Below, in pieces: positions 1-3,953 of a stretch of DNA of 5,545 nucleotides. Origin of the DNA: Halobacteriales archaeon QH_10_70_21 (GTDB taxonomy: Archaea; Halobacteriota; Halobacteria; Halobacteriales; Haloarculaceae). A model generated the notes under the pieces. It saw only the letters and a program-made list of their open reading frames with translations, was not told where the DNA came from and did no database searches. Position 1 is the stretch's first letter. Each line of letters starts with the position of its first letter. Location of the stretch: positions 15,147 to 20,691 of the forward strand of contig PXQM01000191.1 in the NCBI GenBank assembly GCA_003021325.1. Reading direction: 5' to 3'. Made by a program: the position numbers and the translations under genes.

Positions 1-27
1 CCGCCCGACGTACTGCTCCTCTCGAGA

Positions 28-66
28 GTGCGTTCGCTCCCTGCGTCCGCTCGTCGCAGAACGCAC
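28..66. repeat. Inverted repeat (nested hairpin) beside tRNA-derived repeat
   Basis: GTGCGTTC at 28-35 pairs perfectly with GAACGCAC at 59-66, and inside it CTGCG (41-45) pairs with CGCAG (55-59); position 59 is shared, so the two stems are alternatives. The right arm overlaps the truncated tRNA end at 63-83. It has no T-run, so it is a poor terminator candidate. Similar TTCGCTC-rich filler is common around haloarchaeal tRNA genes, so it may be ordinary flanking sequence. Confidence 0.5.
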
Positions 67-83
67 GGGCCGAGAGGGATTTG
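63..83 (-). repeat. Truncated copy of the tRNA-Lys 3' end (att-like direct repeat)
   Basis: These 21 bases match 193-213 at 20 of 21 positions. The matching part covers the last 18 bases of the tRNA (from about position 56 in the T-loop through the discriminator base) plus three bases of downstream flank. No other part of a tRNA accompanies it. A short copy of a tRNA 3' end in direct orientation is what tyrosine-recombinase integration leaves behind. The 109 bases between the copies are too short for an element, so any element has been lost. The single difference (G at 78 against C at 208) falls on tRNA position 61, where this fragment keeps the canonical base and the full gene does not. The repeat is seen directly; its origin as an att scar is inferred. 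Confidence 0.6.
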
Positions 84-195
84 CCCCGGAGCAAGACGGT
101 CGGCCTCGCTCTGCTCGGCCGCTGCGACTTGCAGGGTTCAAATCCTCCGCTGCCGGTTCGCTCGCCGCCTCGCTGACGCTCAGCGGTTCGCTGCA

Positions 196-269
196 CGGGC
201 CGAGAGGCATTTGAACCCCCGACCATCTGGTTAAAAGCCAGATGCTCTGCCGGACTGAGCTATCGGCCC
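196..269 (-). tRNA. tRNA-Lys (anticodon UUU)
   Basis: Read on the minus strand the 74 bases fold as a cloverleaf. The acceptor stem GGGCCGA/TCGGCCC is perfect, with discriminator G. U8 and A9 are present, the D-stem GCTC/GAGC encloses a loop with GG at 18-19, the anticodon stem TCTGG/CCAGA is perfect, and the loop CTTTTAA gives anticodon UUU (lysine AAA/AAG). The variable loop is TGGTC. CCA is not encoded and there is no intron. One flaw is visible: the T-stem GGGGG/GCCTC has a G53-G61 mismatch where G-C is almost universal, plus one G-U pair. The gene may be functional with a weakened T-arm, or base 208 may be a mutation or sequencing error. Confidence 0.93.
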
Positions 270-294
270 GTGGCCGCTCGTTGCGGCGGTTCGC

Positions 295-302
295 GGTAAA
301 CG
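295..302 (-). promoter_or_regulatory. TATA-like box for tRNA-Lys
   Basis: On the minus strand this reads GTTTACC, centred about 29 bases upstream of the first tRNA base (269). That matches the spacing of archaeal TATA boxes. It lies in the 56-base gap between the tRNA and the stop codon at 326. Confidence 0.45.
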
Positions 303-325
303 CTTTCGATTGAACCTATCGCGGC

Positions 326-617
326 TCAGGCGGCCGGTTCGACCGTCGCCGAAAGCTCCCGGTCGCGTCGCTCGGCGGCCTTGGCGGCGTCGTAGGCGGC
401 GTACAGCCAGATGCCCGGCACGAGGACGACCCCGACGACGACCAGCGACAGCAGCGCCGAGAGGAAGGAGACGGCGAAGAACAGCCCGGTGCCGGCATCC
501 CTCGCGTACACGTATCCGAGGCCGGGCAAGAGCGCCGAGAGCAGGACCGCAACAAGGGGATTCCGGCCGTCGAGGGCTCCTCGATGGCCGGAGCGGCCGC
601 CCGCCGCGCTGCTGGAC
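326..617 (-). pseudogene. Small two-helix membrane segment with no start of its own
   Basis: In this minus-strand frame the DNA encodes a hydrophobic stretch beginning RNPLVAVLLSALLPGLGYVY (about 567-508). A second long hydrophobic segment from GLFFAV to the WLYAAYDAAK motif follows (about 487-380), then a charged tail with RRDRE and a TGA stop at 326-328. Two helices with a PGLG turn and a following tyrosine are reminiscent of TM2-like small membrane proteins, but this is only a resemblance. No ATG or GTG precedes the first helix; TTG at 527-529 lies inside it and is not a credible start. The only open sequence upstream in this frame lies opposite the coding frame of the neighbouring ParB-like protein. 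It is therefore either the C-terminal part of that protein after a frameshift, or a separate gene that lost its 5' end in a deletion. The exact left limit is uncertain (between about 565 and 650). Confidence 0.5.
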
Positions 618-1232
618 GGGCGGAACGTCCTCGAGGGCGGCGTGCCGGCGGAGTTCCCGGTAGGTCGACGGCGGGAGCGACACCTCCAGTTCTCCGAGGT
701 CGATACCCTCGGCGGCCAGCGCCGACTCGACGCTCCCGCCGTCGTTCACCCGGGAGGCCGCCGAGCGGACCTCCCGGACCGTCAGGCCGTGGTCCAGGGT
801 CGCCCACGCCAGCAGGAACCGCGACTCGCCGGAGACGCGGGCGATGTGCTTTGCGGCCGTCGGCGCGATTTCGCCCAGGGCGACGTGCCGCCGGACGGAG
901 CGCGGCAGGTCGTGGACCCGGGCCCACTTGCGGATGAAGGAGACGGTCACGCCGCCGCCGGCGCGCTCTGCGGCGGCCTTGTAGGAGCCGGTTCCCCGGA
1001 CCAGTGCCGCGCACGCGGCCGCCCCGCGGAGCACGTAGACGGTGTCTTCGCTACCGACGGAGTTCGACGCGAACCGCCCGACGGTGTCGGCCGCCCGCGC
1101 GAGACTCCCGGGGTCGGTCGGGTCGAACTGGACGGCGCTCTCGCCGGCCACCCGGGGGTCGCCCCGGATGACCGGCTGGCCGACCGGCGACTCGCGGTCG
1201 GCCGGCGGCTCCTCGTCCGGCTCCTGGCTCAT
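618..1232 (-). CDS. Haloarchaeal DUF7119-like protein with ParB-like helix-turn-helix, 3' end out of frame
   Basis: The start ATG at 1232 opens an acidic N-terminus (MSQEPDEEPP), then a motif QPVIRGDPRV and a conserved-looking body to about residue 205. Residues ~80-160 (SYKAAAERAG, VSFIRKWARVHDLP, RRHVALGEIAPTAAKHIARV, LTVREVRSAAS) follow the order of the ParB/KorB helix-turn-helix domain: short helix, recognition helix, LP..V, G.I....A, and a final S/TVRE element. DNA binding is therefore inferred. From memory it matches a haloarchaeal family labelled DUF7119, of unknown function. After ...ALEDVPP (near 618) this frame turns arginine-rich and implausible and runs on through the tRNA to a stop at 231. 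Sensible protein resumes in another frame as the membrane segment at 326-617. No Shine-Dalgarno site is seen; a T-rich box at 1259-1263 fits a leaderless start. The cause could be a one-base frameshift, a deletion joining two genes, or a sequencing error. Confidence 0.62.
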
Positions 1233-1258
1233 CGATATCGGGTACGCAGAGTGGGGGG

Positions 1259-1263
1259 AAAAA
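1259..1263 (-). promoter_or_regulatory. T-run: weak promoter box and/or terminator T-tract
   Basis: On the minus strand this is GTTTTTCC, 27-31 bases upstream of the ATG at 1232, which is the position of a TATA box for a leaderless gene. It is also the first T-run after the small-protein operon ending at 1311, so it could equally be that operon's terminator. The sequence alone does not separate the two roles. Confidence 0.35.
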
Positions 1264-1280
1264 CGTCTCGCCGATGTGCG

Positions 1281-1300
1281 TCCCGTCCGTAACGACGGGA
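1281..1300 (-). terminator. Possible terminator hairpin after small-protein operon
   Basis: TCCCGTC at 1281-1287 pairs with GACGGGA at 1294-1300, a perfect 7-base stem with a 6-base loop, starting 11 bases past the stop codon at 1311. The nearest T-run on the minus strand is about 18 bases further on (1259-1263), so it is not a classical hairpin-plus-T signal. Archaeal termination depends mainly on T-runs, so this is a weak call. Confidence 0.3.
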
Positions 1301-1310
1301 AACGTCGCGG

Positions 1311-1442
1311 CTACGCGTCCGGGTCGTCCCGCTCGTCGGACATGTGCTCCCAGATCTCGGTACAGCCACAGCCGTCCTCGACGTCGTCGAGGTGACTGGT
1401 GTCGATTTCCTCCCCCGGCTCGTCGTCAGCGGGCCGGCTCAT
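1311..1442 (-). CDS. 43-residue acidic CxC protein
   Basis: ATG at 1440-1442 to TAG at 1311-1313. It encodes 43 residues, strongly acidic, with a central DGCGCTEIWEHMSDER segment containing a C-x-C pair (Cys25, Cys27). The start overlaps the stop of the 27-residue gene as ATGA. A strong Shine-Dalgarno sequence, GGAGG, lies 7 bases before the ATG inside the upstream gene, so the two are probably translated together. It appears soluble and has no membrane segment or signal. The paired cysteines could bind a metal, alone or in a dimer; this is inference. Very small CxC proteins are common and often unannotated in haloarchaea. The function is not known to me. The composition, the ribosome site and the coupling support a real gene. 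Confidence 0.72.
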   Translation of the reverse strand: MSRPADDEPGEEIDTSHLDDVEDGCGCTEIWEHMSDERDDPDA

Positions 1443-1522
1443 CGTCCGTCCTCCTCGTACAGCTCGGGAGCGACGTCAGCCGGAGCGTGCTGACGGATCT
1501 CCTCCCGCCGTCGTTCACTCAT
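1439..1522 (-). CDS. 27-residue charged protein, first gene of a two-gene operon
   Basis: ATG at 1520-1522 to TGA at 1439-1441, encoding 27 residues: MSERRREEIRQHAPADVAPE followed by LYEEDGR. The N-terminal half looks like a short charged helix. A TATA-like box (AGTTAAG on the minus strand, 1548-1554) lies 26-32 bases upstream of the ATG, which is ideal for a leaderless transcript starting at this ATG. The gene carries the Shine-Dalgarno site of the downstream 43-residue gene, so one role may be to couple its translation. I do not recognise a domain, and a purely leader-peptide role cannot be excluded. Confidence 0.6.
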   Translation of the reverse strand: MSERRREEIRQHAPADVAPELYEEDGR

Positions 1523-1547
1523 CGCCGTACGGTAGTCGCCTCACACT

Positions 1548-1554
1548 CTTAACT
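1548..1554 (-). promoter_or_regulatory. TATA-like box for the small-protein operon
   Basis: AGTTAAG on the minus strand, centred 28-29 bases before the ATG at 1522, as expected for leaderless haloarchaeal transcription. A near-copy of the sequence found at 2111-2131 lies directly upstream (1555-1574), where a BRE or regulator site would be. Confidence 0.55.
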
Positions 1555-1574
1555 CGCATCTCACCTGTAAGGAA
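1555..1574 (-). repeat. Short repeat TTCCTTACAGGTGAGATGCG, copy 1
   Basis: The minus-strand sequence matches the plus-strand sequence at 2111-2131 in 18 of 21 aligned columns with one gap. The two copies are inverted relative to each other and flank the 116-residue gene. Each lies upstream of a promoter: this one abuts the TATA box of the small-protein operon, the other precedes the reductase promoter. It may be a shared regulator site or chance. Confidence 0.35.
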
Positions 1575-1668
1575 TACCATTGCTCCCTGTTCCCGGACGG
1601 TGCTGCCCCTTTCTCCGACGGCCGAACGCCCGCGAACCACCGGAAGGGAGTCGATATCGCCGCCTGTC

Positions 1669-1692
1669 GCCGTCGTGGAATTCCGTGACGGC
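1669..1692. promoter_or_regulatory. 24-base imperfect palindrome, candidate operator
   Basis: The two 12-base halves around the centre at 1680/1681 (GCCGTCGTGGAA and TTCCGTGACGGC) are inverted copies at 10 of 12 positions, with a GGAATTCC core and perfect outer GCCGTC/GACGGC arms. The centre is about 68 bases upstream of the ATG at 1749 and about 40 bases upstream of its TATA-like box. That is a usual place for a dimeric archaeal activator or repressor. In RNA the two mismatched pairs become G-U, so a hairpin is also possible. Confidence 0.45.
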
Positions 1693-1717
1693 CGGCAACC
1701 GCCGTTCGTTCCGACGG

Positions 1718-1724
1718 CCTTACC
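1718..1724 (+). promoter_or_regulatory. TATA-like box for the 116-residue gene
   Basis: CCTTACC centred about 28 bases upstream of the ATG at 1749, with no Shine-Dalgarno sequence between them. This agrees with leaderless transcription, but the box is GC-rich and weak. Confidence 0.4.
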
Positions 1725-1748
1725 CGGTCGCGTCGCCTCCGTCCGGCC

Positions 1749-2099
1749 ATGACCACGTCGGTACACCAGCTCGACGACGGGGCGTGGCTCAGCGTCAACG
1801 ATTCCCGCGAGGTCAACGTGAGCGACCTCTGGTGGCTCGCACGGCACGATTTCTGTTCCTGTGAGATGGCCGACTTCCTCGCCGAGGGGTTCGTCGAGAT
1901 CGGCGTCGACCCCCCGGACGTCGAGGGCCGCATCGCGGGACAGTGTATCGCCTGCGGCGAGAGCGGCGTCACCGACTGGCTGACGCTCGGACGGGTCGTC
2001 GACCCCGGGGATGGCGATTTCTACGCCGTCGACCCCACGAGCGTCCACGTTCCCGAGCGACGGCGGCGTCTGGCGCGGCCGGCCGACGGCTCGGAGTAA
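1749..2099 (+). CDS. 116-residue protein with CxC and CxxC motifs, function unknown
   Basis: ATG 1749 to TAA 2097-2099. The protein is acidic and soluble, with no signal or membrane segment. Four cysteines are arranged as two pairs: FCSCE (Cys36, Cys38) and QCIACG (Cys66, Cys69). This suggests a zinc or iron-sulfur site formed by a knuckle-like fold, with a WWLARHD motif just before the first pair (His33). The C-terminal tail contains RRRR and is probably disordered. The start is supported by the leaderless promoter spacing, by halophile-like composition from the first residue and by the absence of an earlier in-frame start close by. It diverges from the small-protein operon across 226 bases. 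It may be a haloarchaeal conserved hypothetical protein; I cannot name the family. A T-run (2109-2112) soon after the stop could end the transcript. Confidence 0.78.
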   Translation: MTTSVHQLDDGAWLSVNDSREVNVSDLWWLARHDFCSCEMADFLAEGFVEIGVDPPDVEGRIAGQCIACGESGVTDWLTLGRVVDPGDGDFYAVDPTSVHVPERRRRLARPADGSE

Positions 2100-2110
2100 G
2101 CGGCATCGTT

Positions 2111-2131
2111 TTCCTGTAAAGGTGAGACGCG
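2111..2131 (+). repeat. Short repeat TTCCT..AAAGGTGAGACGCG, copy 2
   Basis: Partner of the minus-strand sequence at 1555-1574 (18 of 21 columns). It starts 12 bases after the stop of the 116-residue gene and ends 54 bases before the reductase ATG, just upstream of its promoter. Confidence 0.35.
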
Positions 2132-2156
2132 GGGAGGATTGACGAGAGGGCCGCCG

Positions 2157-2163
2157 GTTTACG
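2157..2163 (+). promoter_or_regulatory. TATA-like box for the nitrite/sulfite reductase gene
   Basis: GTTTACG centred about 26 bases before the ATG at 2186, with no Shine-Dalgarno site near the start. This indicates a leaderless mRNA beginning at or just before the ATG. Confidence 0.5.
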
Positions 2164-2185
2164 GGGTGGCCCCGAGTACGTACAC

Positions 2186-3743
2186 ATGCCCAGCAAGGTC
2201 GAGGGCTGGAAGGACGAGGTCTACGGCGAGGAAGTCCGTGACCATCTCTTCCGGTTCGCCGAGGAGGGGTGGAGCGCCATCCCCGAGGACGAACACGACG
2301 CCTGGTTCGAGCGGTTCAAATGGTGGGGACTGTACCACCAGCGGAAGGGCCAGGAGTCGTACTTCATGATGCGTATCGGGACGCCGAACGGCCGGATGAC
2401 GCCGGAACAGCTCCGCGTCGTCGGCGAGATAGCCAAGGAGTACGCGACCGGCCCGGTCGACAACCCCGAGTTCGGGGACGCCTACTGCGACTGGACGACC
2501 CGGCAGTCCATCCAGCTCCACTGGATACAGCTGCAGGACGTCCCGGAGATATTCGAGAAACTGGAGGCACACGACCTCTCGACCATCCAGGCCTGCGGGG
2601 ACTCGTGGCGCAACATCGTCGGCTCGCCGATGGCGGGCCGGGACGCCGACGAGCACATCGACGCCTGGCCGGTCATCAGGGACCTCCACGACACGTTCAA
2701 GGGCAACGACGACCACGCCAACCTGCCCCGGAAGTGGAAGGCAGGTGGCCGGCGGCATCTCCGCGCTGTTCCGCGACCACGGCGACCGCGAGGACCGTTT
2801 CAACGCCCGCATCAAGTTCCTCGTCGACGAGTGGGGGACGGAGAAGCTCCGGCGCGTCCTCCAGGCCGAGTACGTCGACTTCGAGCTGCCGACCGCCGGC
2901 GAGGACCTCCGCGAGGAGTACACCTACAACGCCGGCAAGGCCGACGAGGCCGGCGACTACGTCGGCGTCCACGACCAGGTCGACGGGCAGAACTTCGTCG
3001 GGCTCTCCGTCCTCGTCGGGCGGATGGGCGCCGACGACGTCATCGAGCTGGCCGAGCTCGCCGAGGCGTACGGCTCCGAGCTCGTCGGGCTCACCCAGCG
3101 GCAGAACATCATCGTCGCCGACATCGCCGACGAGGACCTCGAGGCGTTCCTCGAGGAGGACCTGCTGGAGCACTACTCGCCGGACCCCCACCCGTTCATG
3201 CGGGGCTCCATCGCCTGTACGGGCACCGAGTACTGCTCGCTGTCCATCGTCGAGACGAAGAACCGGATGGTCCGCTACGCCCGCTGGCTGAAGGACAACG
3301 TTAAGCTCCCGCCGGGCGTCGAGGACTTCCACATCCACCTCTCCGGCTGTACGGCCTCGTGTGCCCAGCCGCAGATCGCCGACATCTCGCTGCGGGGCAT
3401 GAAGACCCGCAAGGACGGCGAGCCGGTCGAGGCGTTCGATATCGGCCTCGGTGGCGGCCTCGGGGAGAACCCACAGTTCGCCGACTGGGTCGAGATGCGC
3501 GTCGCCGCCGACGAGGTGCCCGGCTACGTCCGCAACCTGCTCGGCATCTACGAGGAGCGCCGCGACGAGGGGGAGTCGTTCCGCGACTTCATCGCCCGCC
3601 ACGAGGAGGACGACCTCACCGGGCTCGCCGAACCCGAGGAGACCTCCTACGAGGACCCCTACCTCGGCAACACGAAGATGACGTGGTACCCCTACGCCGA
3701 GGAGTCCGACCTGGACGCCGCACCGACGCCGGCCGACGACTGA
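2186..3743 (+). pseudogene. Ferredoxin-dependent nitrite/sulfite reductase, internal deletion and frame change
   Basis: The intact enzyme family (NirA/Sir, about 550-600 residues, siroheme plus 4Fe-4S) reduces nitrite to ammonium or sulfite to sulfide with six electrons from ferredoxin, in the cytoplasm. The first frame from ATG 2186 gives 185 good residues: the ferredoxin-like half-domain (YFMMRIGTPNGRMTPEQL), TTRQSIQLHWIQL, ACGDSWRNIVGSPMAG and LPRKWK, whose Arg and Lys correspond to anion/siroheme ligands in spinach nitrite reductase. The second frame, from about 2745 to TGA 3743, gives AGGISALFRDHGDREDRFNA and the C-terminal half. That half holds the cluster cysteines CTGTEYC (3216-3236) and SGCTASC (3342-3362) and the GGGLG segment. 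In relatives, LPRKWK is followed by the first NIR_SIR ~60-70 residues (containing the G..IND and FNV.VGGG motifs) before the FRDHG segment. Here they are directly joined at 2741-2747, out of frame. The protein should be inactive. A GTG at 2745 could start a lone C-terminal fragment, but its ribosome site is poor. Nitrite and sulfite enzymes cannot be told apart here and no pathway neighbours are present. Confidence 0.85.
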
Positions 3744-3762
3744 CGCCACCGTCGACACCGTC

Positions 3763-3840
3763 CTCTCGCGGCGCCCGGCACGGCCGCCGGACGCAGCCGT
3801 CGACGCTCGCCGCACAGCCGGGAGTCCGGCCTCGCGAGAG
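3763..3840. repeat. Distant 8-base inverted repeat in the intergenic gap
   Basis: CTCTCGCG at 3763-3770 is the exact inverse of CGCGAGAG at 3833-3840, with 62 bases between. It is the only notable structure between the reductase stop and the aminopeptidase promoter. No T-run terminator and no credible gene are seen in this gap (3744-3953). It may be chance in GC-rich DNA. Confidence 0.25.
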
Positions 3841-3921
3841 ACGTTCGGGCTGCCGTCCCGTCGCTCCACCCGAAACGCCGCTGTCCCGCCGACCCGCCCC
3901 CGATTCCACTCGAGGACCTGG

Positions 3922-3929
3922 CTATAAAT
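3922..3929 (+). promoter_or_regulatory. TATA box of the aminopeptidase gene
   Basis: CTATAAAT, with TATAAA at 3923-3928, centred 28 bases before the ATG at 3954. It is the closest match in the window to the archaeal TATA consensus. No Shine-Dalgarno site precedes the ATG, so the message is probably leaderless. Confidence 0.8.
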
Positions 3930-3953
3930 CGCCCCGCGACGTAGGGGTGGCAC

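Noticed and set aside
1..195. CRISPR array, suggested by repeated short motifs near the left edge
   Set aside because: Only two copies of one tRNA-derived repeat exist, with a single 109-base interval. There is no regular spacing and there are no cas genes.
28..234. 68-codon plus-strand open frame over the tRNA flank
   Set aside because: Arginine-rich, lacks a promoter, and crosses the tRNA and its duplicated end on the opposite strand.
231..617. In-frame continuation of the ParB-like protein through the tRNA to a stop at 231
   Set aside because: After ALEDVPP the translation is arginine- and proline-rich, unlike the acidic first part, and it overlaps the whole tRNA-Lys gene. Another frame encodes a sensible membrane segment in the same place.
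1515..2048. 177-codon minus-strand open frame opposite the 116-residue gene
   Set aside because: Antisense to a better-supported gene with its own promoter spacing. The last 21 codons from ATG 1580 overlap the micro-protein start but lack a promoter or ribosome site.
2745..3304. Continuation of the first reductase frame past the deletion join
   Set aside because: The translation becomes arginine/proline-rich with no family motif, while the other frame carries the real C-terminal half. It stays open only because stop codons are rare in GC-rich DNA.
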